The translations under genes and the position numbers were made by a program. A model generated the notes under the pieces. The model saw only the letters and a list, made by a program, of their open reading frames with translations, was not told the DNA's origin and made no database searches. From an uncultured Actinomycetes bacterium (GTDB lineage: Bacteria > Actinomycetota > Actinomycetes > Nanopelagicales > Nanopelagicaceae), in NCBI GenBank assembly GCA_937876245.1, contig CALEGP010000004.1, positions 1 to 64,000 of the forward strand: a stretch of DNA of 64,000 nt, given 5' to 3'. How positions within the stretch are numbered: position 1 is the stretch's first letter; each line of letters begins with the position of its first letter. Shown here piece after piece: positions 1 to 7,989 of the stretch.

Positions 1-72
1 AGCAGGAGTTGGTGGGCCAGCAGGAGTTCCTTGGCCAGCAGGAGTTGGTGGGCCACCAGGAGGGCCCTCCGC
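1..72. repeat. 18-nt tandem repeat inside the secreted protein gene
   Basis: Three consecutive 18-nt units (1-18, 19-36, 37-54) of the form AGCAGGAGTTGGTGGGCC, the middle one varied, followed by a degenerate fourth at 55-72. Each encodes six residues in the minus-strand gene (GPPTPA type). The array touches the window edge, so the copy number is unknown. Such arrays can vary in length by slippage. Confidence 0.8.
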
Positions 73-180
73 ATACCCTGGTGAAGCTAAATTAATTGTT
101 GTTGCAGTAAAAGCCATTATTAAAACTGTGCTGACTCGCTGCCTTCTAGCGACACCTACCTTGTTAAATAGAGCGTCCAT
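1..180 (-). CDS. Secreted proline/glycine-rich repeat protein, 5' part only
   Basis: The first 60 codons of a gene that runs off the left edge. The start is the ATG at 180-178, preceded by a strong ribosome binding site (GGAGGTG, about 4 nt upstream). The protein starts MDALFNKVGVARRQRVS, then has a hydrophobic stretch (VLIMAFTATTINLAS) and a plausible signal peptidase site near PGYA, so it is very likely exported. After that comes a low-complexity stretch rich in Gly, Pro, Thr and Ala (GPPTPA, GQGTPA, GPPTPA) built from an 18-nt DNA repeat. I do not recognise the family. The rest, including any folded domain, lies outside the window. Surface or cell-wall exposure is an inference from the signal and the Pro-rich spacer. 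Confidence 0.75.
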   Translation of the reverse strand, partial: MDALFNKVGVARRQRVSTVLIMAFTATTINLASPGYAEGPPGGPPTPAGQGTPAGPPTPA

Positions 181-218
181 CTAACACCTCCACACAAGAA
201 TTTCTTCTCTAGGGCGAG

Positions 219-231
219 GTGGAATTTCCAC
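219..231. promoter_or_regulatory. Perfect 13-bp dyad, candidate operator
   Basis: GTGGAATTTCCAC is a perfect inverted repeat around one central base. It lies in the 5' leader of the secreted protein, about 40 bp before its start codon and just downstream of an AT-rich -10-like sequence (GATAAT on the minus strand). The position suits a repressor site, but I do not recognise the cognate regulator. Confidence 0.35.
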
Positions 232-416
232 GGCACCCTAATTATCATTAGAGTATTGTTTTAGACAGTACCCCTCATTCTTGAAAAAGGGAAGAAAAAT
301 CAGGGATTACTTTTCAGATACCAGGGTCTTTACTTGGAAGCTTCCGCCAGTCCCTTAACCAAAATTCTTAGTAGAAACGACAGTGAGCGTGAAAGTTAAC
401 AACCCGGGGTCTGTTC

Positions 417-436
417 TAGTCCAATGGCAGAGACAG
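417..436 (+). repeat. 20-nt inverted partial copy of the neighbouring tRNA
   Basis: TAGTCCAATGGCAGAGACAG on the plus strand is identical to bases 8-27 of the tRNA encoded on the minus strand (genomic 651-670). A shorter collinear match follows at 508-516 (AAATCCTTC, as in the tRNA anticodon arm). Acceptor and T arms are not present, so this is a relic or mimic and not a second functional tRNA. Confidence 0.7.
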
Positions 437-578
437 TTGGAGCGCGAGCTTTGCTCGAGCGCAGATGCTCTGGGCTGAGATGTATCGAGGATCAGAGCAT
501 CGCCTTCAAATCCTTCACGGCAAATATGTATGCATTTATGTATGCACTGCAAAATAAATGCTGGAATATTTTTACTAA

Positions 579-598
579 GTGCGAGATACTTTACGCAC
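579..598 (-). terminator. Weak hairpin downstream of the tRNA
   Basis: On the minus strand, immediately after the tRNA, GTGCG and CGCAC form a 5-bp stem with a 10-nt loop, followed by an A/T-rich run rather than a clean U tract. It could stop or process the tRNA precursor. Evidence is only the dyad and its position. Confidence 0.3.
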
Positions 599-601
599 AG
601 C

Positions 602-677
602 TGGTGCCCCCGGTCGGACTCGAACCGACACTGGAAGGATTTTAAGTCCTCTGTCTCTGCCATTGGACTACGGGGGC
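602..677 (-). tRNA. tRNA with anticodon UAA (Leu), short variable arm, CCA encoded
   Basis: Cloverleaf on the minus strand. The acceptor GCCCCCG pairs fully with CGGGGGC, discriminator is A and CCA is encoded (602-604). The D arm is GTCC...AGAC, and the anticodon stem-loop is GAGGA-CTTAAAA-TCCTT with anticodon UAA. The variable region is five bases (CCAGT) and the T arm is GTCGG-TTCGAGT-CCGAC. UAA reads the leucine codon UUA. Bacterial leucine tRNAs normally carry a long variable arm, which is clearly missing here. The short form may be shared by some other actinobacteria; I cannot check that. Confidence 0.85.
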
Positions 678-761
678 GAAAGTAGTGAGAGCAGTCTACT
701 AGGCGCAAATGGTTCCAACTTCCACGTGATCTTGCTACCTAAACCAAATTCGGCGCGCGAC

Positions 762-767
762 TAGAAT
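762..767 (+). promoter_or_regulatory. -10 element TAGAAT of a leaderless transcript
   Basis: TAGAAT ends exactly 6 nt before the ATG of the GNAT gene at 774 and there is no Shine-Dalgarno sequence, so transcription probably starts at or next to the start codon. Confidence 0.5.
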
Positions 768-773
768 CTGTCA

Positions 774-1484
774 ATGAGTACTGAGGTAAAAATTGTTCCG
801 TTGGTTTCTATAAAGGAGCAAAATTTTGCTCGGAACGTATTTGATTCGGTTTGGCCAATGGCCGTTGGAACGGAAATAACATCCAACTTAATGCAAGCGA
901 TGGTCCATAACGGAGCATATTTATCTGGCGCCTTTTTAGGTGACGAATGCATCGGCGCATCTTTTTCTTTCCCTGGAACCACAAATGGGTTGCATCTTCA
1001 CTCCCATATGACTGCCGTTCTAGGAAAGTTTAGGAACCGAGGAATTGGATACGCACTCAAGATTGACCAATGGCACTGGGCCAAGGAAAATAATTATAAG
1101 GAAATCACTTGGACTTTCGATCCTTTGGTTAGACGAAATGCAAAACTTAATCTGCTCAAACTAGCTGTTGATATATCTGCCTACCATACAAATTTCTATG
1201 GCCCAATGGCCGATGCTTTGAATGCAGGCGATGAAACAGATCGTGTTGTGGCAAGTTGGGCGGTCTTCGGCGAAGAACCTATCTCAAGAAATGCAATTTT
1301 GGATCCGCACAGTACAGACATTCTTATTTCAATCCCCGAAGATATTGTGGCTATTAGAGAGCAAGATATGAAAGAAAGCTTAAAATGGCGGCACAAAGTC
1401 AGAGAGCAATTTGTAGAATCTTTAGCAAATGGCGGCAAGGTCATTGGTTTTTCCAAAAATAATGAATATGTTGTGAGAATATGA
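774..1484 (+). CDS. GNAT-superfamily acetyltransferase (COG3375-like)
   Basis: A 236-residue protein. The central part (GKFRNRGIGYALKIDQWHWA, about residues 84-103) has the acetyl-CoA-binding pattern of GNAT enzymes (R-x-x-G-I-G-x-A). The following segment with TWTFDPLVRRNAKLN resembles a subgroup of predicted acetyltransferases that is often encoded beside N-acylamino-acid racemase/MenC-type enolase-superfamily proteins. That is the arrangement here: its stop overlaps the start of the next gene by 4 nt (ATGA type), so the two are probably translationally coupled. A pathway in which one enzyme acylates an amino acid and the partner acts on the N-acyl product is plausible but is inference. The substrate cannot be read from the sequence. 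Confidence 0.75.
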   Translation: MSTEVKIVPLVSIKEQNFARNVFDSVWPMAVGTEITSNLMQAMVHNGAYLSGAFLGDECIGASFSFPGTTNGLHLHSHMTAVLGKFRNRGIGYALKIDQWHWAKENNYKEITWTFDPLVRRNAKLNLLKLAVDISAYHTNFYGPMADALNAGDETDRVVASWAVFGEEPISRNAILDPHSTDILISIPEDIVAIREQDMKESLKWRHKVREQFVESLANGGKVIGFSKNNEYVVRI

Positions 1485-2581
1485 AACTAAAAGAAATTGA
1501 ACTTCGCAGAATACACATCCCACTGGTTCGACCATTTAGGACATCATTTAGTACGCAAACATCCCGAGAAGTTCTTCTCGTAAAAGTCACAAATGAAAAT
1601 GGAACCGTTGGTTGGTCAGAATGTGTGGCCATGTCCGAACCTCTTTATTCCCCTGAATATGTCGCAGGTTGCCAAGACATGATGAAGAGATTTTTAATCC
1701 CTGCTCTTAGAGATAAATTGGATTTAACTGCTGAGGATGTGCCAATCATTTTGAAACCATTTTTGGGTTGGCAGATGACAAAGGCGGCTCTTGAAACGGC
1801 AGTTCTAGATGCCCAACTTCGAGATAGGAATGTCTCGCTAGCCACTTATTTAGGTGCGACTAAAAGCAAGGTGGCGTGCGGGGTATCGGTTGGGATAGCC
1901 AATAATTTAACCGAACTTGCCGAAGAGGTTAAATCCTATGTCGATGCTGGATATCGCCGTATTAAATTGAAAATTCAACCCGGATGGGACATTGAAGCAG
2001 TTAAAACCATTCGCGAGCTATATCCCAAAATAGCGCTTCAGGTAGATGCAAATCAGGCCTATTCTAGAAGTGACTCTGGGCGCTTAGGAAAATTAGATCA
2101 ATTCGATTTATTACTAATTGAACAACCGTTGGATGAGCACGATATTTTGGGGCACGCGCTCTTGGCTAAAGAAATTAAGACACCAGTCTGTTTGGATGAA
2201 TCGATAACTTCGCTTCGATCAGCCGAAGATGCGCTAGAACTTAAGGCAACGTCTGTCATCAATATAAAACCTGGCCGCGTGGGTGGCTATATTGAATCAG
2301 TAAAGATCCATAATTTATGTGTTGGCAGAAATATTCCAGTTTGGTGTGGCGGAATGCTTGAAACGGGAATCGGAAGAGCGGCGAACTTGGCACTTGCAGC
2401 TCTGCCTGGATTTATTTTGCCAGGTGACACATCAGCATCTTCTCGCTACTTTAAAAAGGACATCACCATGCCTTTTATAATGGAGGATGGATACTTAAAT
2501 GTTCCAACTGGGGCCGGGATAGGCGTAACTCCCGATATGGATTATCTAAACGAAATTACAATCGATAAGGAAGTTATCTAA
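1481..2581 (+). CDS. menC: Enolase-superfamily enzyme: o-succinylbenzoate synthase / N-acylamino acid racemase
   Basis: 366 residues with the full muconate-lactonizing-enzyme fold signature: general base pair K162-x-K164 (RIKLKIQPGWD), metal ligands D189 (LQVDANQAY), E214 (LLIEQPLD) and D239 (VCLDESI), and the second catalytic lysine K263 (INIKPGRVGG). This residue set is typical of MenC (dehydrates SHCHC to o-succinylbenzoate in menaquinone synthesis) and of the promiscuous N-acylamino acid racemases. The GNAT partner upstream favours an N-acylamino acid role, whereas a menaquinone role would fit the cytochrome bd and NDH-2 genes in this window. No other men gene is seen nearby. The gene converges on mscS with 4 bp between the stop codons. 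Confidence 0.8.
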   Translation: MKLKEIELRRIHIPLVRPFRTSFSTQTSREVLLVKVTNENGTVGWSECVAMSEPLYSPEYVAGCQDMMKRFLIPALRDKLDLTAEDVPIILKPFLGWQMTKAALETAVLDAQLRDRNVSLATYLGATKSKVACGVSVGIANNLTELAEEVKSYVDAGYRRIKLKIQPGWDIEAVKTIRELYPKIALQVDANQAYSRSDSGRLGKLDQFDLLLIEQPLDEHDILGHALLAKEIKTPVCLDESITSLRSAEDALELKATSVINIKPGRVGGYIESVKIHNLCVGRNIPVWCGGMLETGIGRAANLALAALPGFILPGDTSASSRYFKKDITMPFIMEDGYLNVPTGAGIGVTPDMDYLNEITIDKEVI

Positions 2582-2585
2582 ATTT

Positions 2586-3446
2586 CTACTCTGGTTTCTT
2601 GCTTTCGCGTTTCCACACCGTGAGTTGAGGGAATGGGAATTCGATCTCGGCTTCATCGAATCGCTCTTTGACTAAGAACCTCAATTTTCTGGCCATTTCC
2701 CACTGTTTACCTGCCTGGACTCTTGCTACCACTCTGAAATCTATTGAACTATCCGCGAGTTTCTCGACTCCAAGTAATTCTGGAAAATCTATTAAGAATT
2801 CTTTAACATCTGGAAGATTTGAGTATTCGGTCAAGATTTCCATAATAGTTTTTTGAACATACTTTAAATCACTTTCATAGGCAACACTTATATCCAAGAT
2901 CATGCGCGACCATTCTTGGCTCTTGTTAGCCACGCGCTCGATTGAACCATTGGGAATATGCCAAAGAGTTCCATCTAGTGACCGAATCCGCGTACTTTTC
3001 AGACTAATTGACTCCACAACACCGACAGCTTCCCCTGCGTCAATAACGTCACCAACGCCATATTGATCTTCGGCAAGATTGGAAATTCCAGCAATAAAAT
3101 CTTTCACCAGCGTTTGCGCACCAAATCCGATAGCAACACCAAAAACGCTTGCTCCAGCGAGAAGTGGCGCCAAATTAATTTGTGCGAAATCAAGTAATAT
3201 CAAAAAAGCAATTACTGTAATAAAAATAGTGACAACGGAGTTAGAAACTGCTGAAAGCGCATCGGCTCTCTGATTAATTCTTTTGTCATAACTAGAACTT
3301 TCTTGATTAGCATCTCTAAGTTGTAACACGCGCACAATGAATTTTCGCATAATCATCTTAATGAGCTTTATGGCTACAAAGGCGCCAATAAAGACAGCTG
3401 CTGATTTACCTAAAAGAAACCAAAGATCACTACTGTTTAAATCCAT
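2586..3446 (-). CDS. Small-conductance mechanosensitive channel, MscS family
   Basis: 286 residues. One N-terminal membrane segment (WFLLGKSAAVFIGAFVAIK), two more around residues 70-125 ending in the pore-lining helix (LLAGASVFGVAIGFGAQTLV, Gly/Ala-rich, as TM3 of MscS), then the beta domain (YGVGDVIDAGEAVGVVESIS) and a cytoplasmic alpha/beta domain. It would release solutes during hypo-osmotic shock. The start codon at 3446 has no Shine-Dalgarno but a TAACAT box exactly 6 nt upstream, indicating a leaderless message. The length is typical of a minimal MscS. Confidence 0.88.
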   Translation of the reverse strand: MDLNSSDLWFLLGKSAAVFIGAFVAIKLIKMIMRKFIVRVLQLRDANQESSSYDKRINQRADALSAVSNSVVTIFITVIAFLILLDFAQINLAPLLAGASVFGVAIGFGAQTLVKDFIAGISNLAEDQYGVGDVIDAGEAVGVVESISLKSTRIRSLDGTLWHIPNGSIERVANKSQEWSRMILDISVAYESDLKYVQKTIMEILTEYSNLPDVKEFLIDFPELLGVEKLADSSIDFRVVARVQAGKQWEMARKLRFLVKERFDEAEIEFPFPQLTVWKRESKKPE

Positions 3447-3452
3447 ATTCTT

Positions 3453-3458
3453 ATGTTA
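3453..3458 (-). promoter_or_regulatory. -10 element TAACAT of a leaderless transcript (mscS)
   Basis: TAACAT on the minus strand, followed by 6 nt (AAGAAT) and then the ATG of mscS. No ribosome binding site is visible. Confidence 0.45.
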
Positions 3459-3533
3459 CATCCCGTAGGACAAATACAGAATTCGATGCACATATTTAGC
3501 GTAAGACGATAGCGCAAGACATTATTGCAATGT

Positions 3534-4466
3534 TTAAGGCTTATCACTTTCAGCTCGGCTAAGCGACCATCCCATGCCATCTAAAATATCGGATTCCGAT
3601 GCCATGAATTCATTCGCCCCGGTTGCGATCATGATCCTAGAAAGCACAAGAGAACCCGCTGCTATCACGTCAACTCGACCTGGATGCATATAACCAAGTG
3701 CGGCAATTTCCTCTCTCGACATGAGTGAGAACATTTGCGCGATTTCAAATACCTTAGTTGCTGGAATCCGAGATAAATGAATTGCATGACGATCATATTC
3801 ACTAAGTCCAAGAGCGGCTGCTGCAACTGTCGTTGCGGTCCCGGCAACTGCAATTAGAGTTTTTGCCGCTTTAAGGGGGACTGTATAGGCGGCTTCAGTG
3901 ATAGCAAGATCTATATCGATTATTGCATGCTGAATTGCCAAGGGGTCTTGTGGGGCTTTCTTAAGATGGCGCTCTGACATTCGCACACAACCAATATCAA
4001 CTGACTTTGCAAACTCTACTTCCGAGTTGCCTAAAACAAACTCAGTTGAGCCGCCGCCAATGTCAACCACAAGGAAGGGCTTCTCGGTATGCGTGAGTCC
4101 CTTAGTTGCACCAATGAAGGAGAGTTCTGCTTCTTCACTTCCAGAAATTACTTCAGGCTCTATCCCTAAAATTTCGCGCACACCATCCACAAAAAGCTCG
4201 CGGTTCTTTGCATCTCGAGTGGCCGAAGTTGCACAGAAGCGAATTTTTTCCACTCCCTTGCTTGCAATTATTTCGGCATATTTTCTTGTCGTGCTCAAAG
4301 TACGCTCTATTGCTTCTGGATCGAATTTGCCCGTCGAATCAACGCCTTGCCCCAATCTGACAATTTCCATCTCTCTCGCTAATTCTTGAAAATTTTCACC
4401 ATTGATATCGGCGATTAAAAGTCTTATGGAATTAGTTCCACAATCAATAGCAGCAACCCGACTCAT
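3534..4466 (-). CDS. ppx: Exopolyphosphatase / guanosine pentaphosphate phosphohydrolase (Ppx/GppA)
   Basis: 310 residues of the ASKHA fold. The phosphate-1 motif is at the N terminus (AAIDCGTNSIRLLIAD), the second phosphate motif is FLVVDIGGGSTEFVLG (about residues 135-150), and the adenosine-type motif is near LIAVAGTATTVAAAAL. The length corresponds to the short two-domain Ppx of actinobacteria, without the C-terminal HD-like region of E. coli Ppx. It hydrolyses terminal phosphates from polyphosphate and possibly pppGpp. Its start overlaps the DUF501 stop by 4 nt and it is the last gene of the mazG-eno-ftsB-DUF501-ppx cluster, an order conserved in actinobacteria. Confidence 0.9.
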   Translation of the reverse strand: MSRVAAIDCGTNSIRLLIADINGENFQELAREMEIVRLGQGVDSTGKFDPEAIERTLSTTRKYAEIIASKGVEKIRFCATSATRDAKNRELFVDGVREILGIEPEVISGSEEAELSFIGATKGLTHTEKPFLVVDIGGGSTEFVLGNSEVEFAKSVDIGCVRMSERHLKKAPQDPLAIQHAIIDIDLAITEAAYTVPLKAAKTLIAVAGTATTVAAAALGLSEYDRHAIHLSRIPATKVFEIAQMFSLMSREEIAALGYMHPGRVDVIAAGSLVLSRIMIATGANEFMASESDILDGMGWSLSRAESDKP

Positions 4467-4975
4467 TTATTTTCCTCACTTACTACTTCGCATGGATCTG
4501 TTAGCCACCATTTTGGTAGCGCGGCTAGAGCTTCATCTCCAAGTGGATTGACACCTGGCCCGGCGCTTAGGGAATGGGCAACGAGCGAGTGTAAGCACTT
4601 AACCCGATCTGGCATACCGCCCGCCGTTATTCCTTTTACTTCTTGGACATCCATACCAAGTTCATCACGTGCTGCTTGATATTGATCGTGAGCACTCTGA
4701 TATTTTGTCGCCAAATCTCTCTCTTCGCCTAGCCGGTTTTGCATCTCCCCCATCATCCCTGTGGTTTCTAGGGTCGAAATTGCGCCAGTTAAGCGTGGGC
4801 AAGTCGCATAATAAAAAGTTGGGAAAGGTGTGCCATCAGAAAGTCTCGGTGGTGTTGCGACTACTGCTGGCTTTCCGCAGGGACAACGGTATGAAATTGC
4901 ATGTACATCTCGCGGAGTACGGCCGAGCTGATTTTGAATTACATCCAAATCGTCTTGGGTTGGTTTGTTTGTCAT
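4463..4975 (-). CDS. DUF501 family protein
   Basis: 170 residues matching the actinobacterial DUF501 family, recognised from the segment ISYRCPCGKPAVVATPPRL followed by PFPTFYYATCPRL, with cysteines (CPC and C) that could bind a metal. The function of the family is unknown to me. It overlaps both neighbours (ftsB upstream, ppx downstream) by 4 nt each, so the three are almost certainly one operon. A link to polyphosphate or envelope processes is only guilt by association. Confidence 0.88.
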   Translation of the reverse strand: MTNKPTQDDLDVIQNQLGRTPRDVHAISYRCPCGKPAVVATPPRLSDGTPFPTFYYATCPRLTGAISTLETTGMMGEMQNRLGEERDLATKYQSAHDQYQAARDELGMDVQEVKGITAGGMPDRVKCLHSLVAHSLSAGPGVNPLGDEALAALPKWWLTDPCEVVSEENK

Positions 4976-5367
4976 CTATCTATATTCGTATTTGTAATCG
5001 AAGAAATTAGCCTGCCATACCAAGGGAGTCCATTTGGAATTAAGGTTGAAATTGGTGCTGCTGGAGCACGCTTCTCGCTTTCAGTTTTAGGAACATTTAG
5101 CACGATGTATTGCCGCTCTCCTGGAAAAACAAAATGCAGTCTTTGTCTTGCTTGCGACGCGACATATTCGGGATCATTCCATTTTGCTAATTCCAGACGA
5201 GCTTTTTCCAATGCGTTATTGCTGTCATTTACTTGAACCCGAATAGAATTTATTTGGGCTCGCTGTGCGAAAAAGCGTTGAAGAGGTGGGGCAAGTGTGA
5301 TTGCAAAAATAAAAGCAACAGTAACAACCGCTAGCCAGCGGGCAGAGGAATTACTTTTCTTTGCCAT
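4972..5367 (-). CDS. Septum formation initiator family protein (FtsB/DivIC)
   Basis: 131 residues: a short basic cytoplasmic N terminus, one membrane helix (WLAVVTVAFIFAITLAP, about residues 11-27), then a coiled coil (INSIRVQVNDSNNALEKARL) and the conserved motif WNDPEYVASQARQRLHFVFPGE (positions about 62-83; the family pattern is DPxYVE-x-A-R-x-x-L-x-x-V-x-P-G-E). This is the bitopic divisome protein that in other bacteria joins FtsL and FtsQ. It lies directly after eno, the usual actinobacterial place, with 3 bp between them. Confidence 0.9.
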   Translation of the reverse strand: MAKKSNSSARWLAVVTVAFIFAITLAPPLQRFFAQRAQINSIRVQVNDSNNALEKARLELAKWNDPEYVASQARQRLHFVFPGERQYIVLNVPKTESEKRAPAAPISTLIPNGLPWYGRLISSITNTNIDR

Positions 5368-5370
5368 CTT

Positions 5371-6666
<1,296 letters not shown>

Positions 6667-6710
6667 TTACCTGGATATTTACTTCAAAACCATATGCTAA
6701 TTCTAACTTG

Positions 6711-7364
6711 CTAATTCGATTCATATTCCTTGATTTGAGCTATGTATCCCTTAGTTGCCGAGCGCAGCGCCGCTTCTGGGTCGATATCTAGCGCAAGGGC
6801 TTGGTCCAGAATTCCTAGTAAAAGCTGCCCCAATTCTTTTTGGTTAATGCTTGGCGCCAGCGCGACTGGATGTTCGATCGAAATTTGATGGCCATATTTT
6901 TGAGCTCGGTAAATCAGTTTTGTGGCAAGAGCTAGTGCGGGTTGGGCAAGAGGGATACCTTCGGTGGCTGAGGTTCGGCCTTTTTCTAAAGCTTTTTGTG
7001 CCTCCCAATTTTCTAGGACTTCAGCGCTTCCTGAAACTTTCGTGTCGGCAAAAACGTGCGGATGTCTGCGAACTAATTTCTCTGCAACTGACTTCGCAAC
7101 ATCTTCAATAGAAAATGGATCAGTTGGATGCTCTTCGGCTATTCGGGCGTGGAAATAGACTTGTAGAAGGACATCGCCAAGTTCCTCGCGCATATCATCG
7201 CGGTCACCTACTTCTACGGCTTCAATAAATTCGTAGGATTCCTCAAGTAGATATTTAAGAAGGCTCTCGTGGCTCTGTTCGCTATCCCAAGGACATCCGC
7301 CTGGAGATCGCAAACGATCCATAACCTCATGGAGTCCTGCGAGCTGTGAGGTTGCATCTGACAT
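6711..7364 (-). CDS. mazG: Nucleoside triphosphate pyrophosphohydrolase MazG
   Basis: 217 residues. The N-terminal MazG domain has LRSPGGCPWDSEQSHESLL and the metal-binding EExxE motif (LEESYEFIEAVE, then MREELGDVLLQVYFHARIAEE). It hydrolyses NTPs, probably non-canonical ones, to NMP plus pyrophosphate. A second half (LALATKLIYRAQKYG) is a degenerate repeat as in other actinobacterial MazG proteins. The lipoprotein gene upstream ends 4 bp before its start, in the cluster mfd-lipoprotein-mazG-eno. Confidence 0.92.
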   Translation of the reverse strand: MSDATSQLAGLHEVMDRLRSPGGCPWDSEQSHESLLKYLLEESYEFIEAVEVGDRDDMREELGDVLLQVYFHARIAEEHPTDPFSIEDVAKSVAEKLVRRHPHVFADTKVSGSAEVLENWEAQKALEKGRTSATEGIPLAQPALALATKLIYRAQKYGHQISIEHPVALAPSINQKELGQLLLGILDQALALDIDPEAALRSATKGYIAQIKEYESN

Positions 7365-7368
7365 CTAG

Positions 7369-7968
7369 TTACTTCTTTATTGCCGAGTTATCAGGAGCTG
7401 GGACAATATTTGCATTCTCGTAATCCCAAACGCCATAACGAGGATTTAGATTTACCTTCTCCTCTTTTGCCATAGCCACAATTAATTTTTGAATTCCGCT
7501 TCCATCTGTACTTTCATCCCCTTGCGCCTTAAGCGCATCGCCAAGTTTTTCCGCTATTAAAACGGTCCGTAGGTATCTTGGGAAATCCTTCTCGGCGATC
7601 TGAGCACTCACTAAGGCTGGACCTAGATCTTGCTCGGAACCAATTTGACCAACGATTGACTTACGCCGAGCTGCAAGTTCAGCATCGGTAATCTTCATCT
7701 TAATCTTTGCTGCAATGTCATCAAACAAAACTGAAACTACATGGAAGCGAATGGCATTTGTTGTTAATTCACTACCTGTTGATAAATTCATCCCAGCTGT
7801 GTCAACTTTCGTACGTTCTTTTAATAGGCCATCAATTGAACCTTGAACTGTTGCTGTTGGGATATCTGTTCTGCCGATGGTCGCTGCTGAGTTCGGATTA
7901 GAGCAAGCTGTAAGAAGTAATAGGAGCCCAGCACCAAATGCTGCGACAATCTTCTTGGACGTATTCAT
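7369..7968 (-). CDS. Lipoprotein with SurA-N-like helical region
   Basis: 199 residues from the ATG at 7968, which has GGGGA upstream; a start 15 nt earlier (TTG) is less likely. The N terminus is a lipoprotein signal (KKIVAAFGAGLLLLLTACSN, lipobox LTAC, cysteine about residue 22). The mature part is helical (DAELAARRKSIVGQIGSEQD, FPRYLRTVLIAEKLGDAL) and resembles the N-terminal domain of SurA/trigger-factor-like chaperones. Proteins of this kind occupy this place between mfd and mazG in many actinobacteria. No parvulin (PPIase) domain is present, so isomerase activity is not supported. Role: probably extracytoplasmic folding; inference. Confidence 0.78.
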   Translation of the reverse strand: MNTSKKIVAAFGAGLLLLLTACSNPNSAATIGRTDIPTATVQGSIDGLLKERTKVDTAGMNLSTGSELTTNAIRFHVVSVLFDDIAAKIKMKITDAELAARRKSIVGQIGSEQDLGPALVSAQIAEKDFPRYLRTVLIAEKLGDALKAQGDESTDGSGIQKLIVAMAKEEKVNLNPRYGVWDYENANIVPAPDNSAIKK

Positions 7969-7989
7969 GAATTCCCCGTTCAACTATGC

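Larger units (their letters stand above)
181..601. other. 421-bp intergenic region without a protein gene
   Basis: Lies between the secreted protein start (180) and the tRNA (602). Read on the minus strand it holds the leader and probable promoter of the secreted protein (GATAAT-like -10 near 242-252) and a 13-bp dyad at 219-231. From 417 to about 520 there is a structured segment: a 20-nt inverted copy of the tRNA (417-436), a stem-loop at 442-462 and an 8-bp inverted repeat (464-471 with 494-501). Hairpin 579-598 is a weak candidate terminator for the tRNA. Open frames here (for example 355-708 minus and 424-645 plus) cross the tRNA and have no start signal; I do not regard them as genes. 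Confidence 0.6.

Noticed and set aside
1-72. CRISPR array
   Set aside because: The repeats are contiguous 18-mers without spacers and encode a regular peptide repeat.
417-520. A second functional tRNA, or one with a group I intron
   Set aside because: Only the D-arm part and a piece of the anticodon arm match; no acceptor or T arm follows, and the insert of about 70 nt is too short for a group I intron.
355-708. Open frames of 117 and 73 residues across the tRNA region
   Set aside because: They run through the tRNA gene and its inverted copy, have no ribosome binding site or promoter box, and the products have no recognisable pattern.
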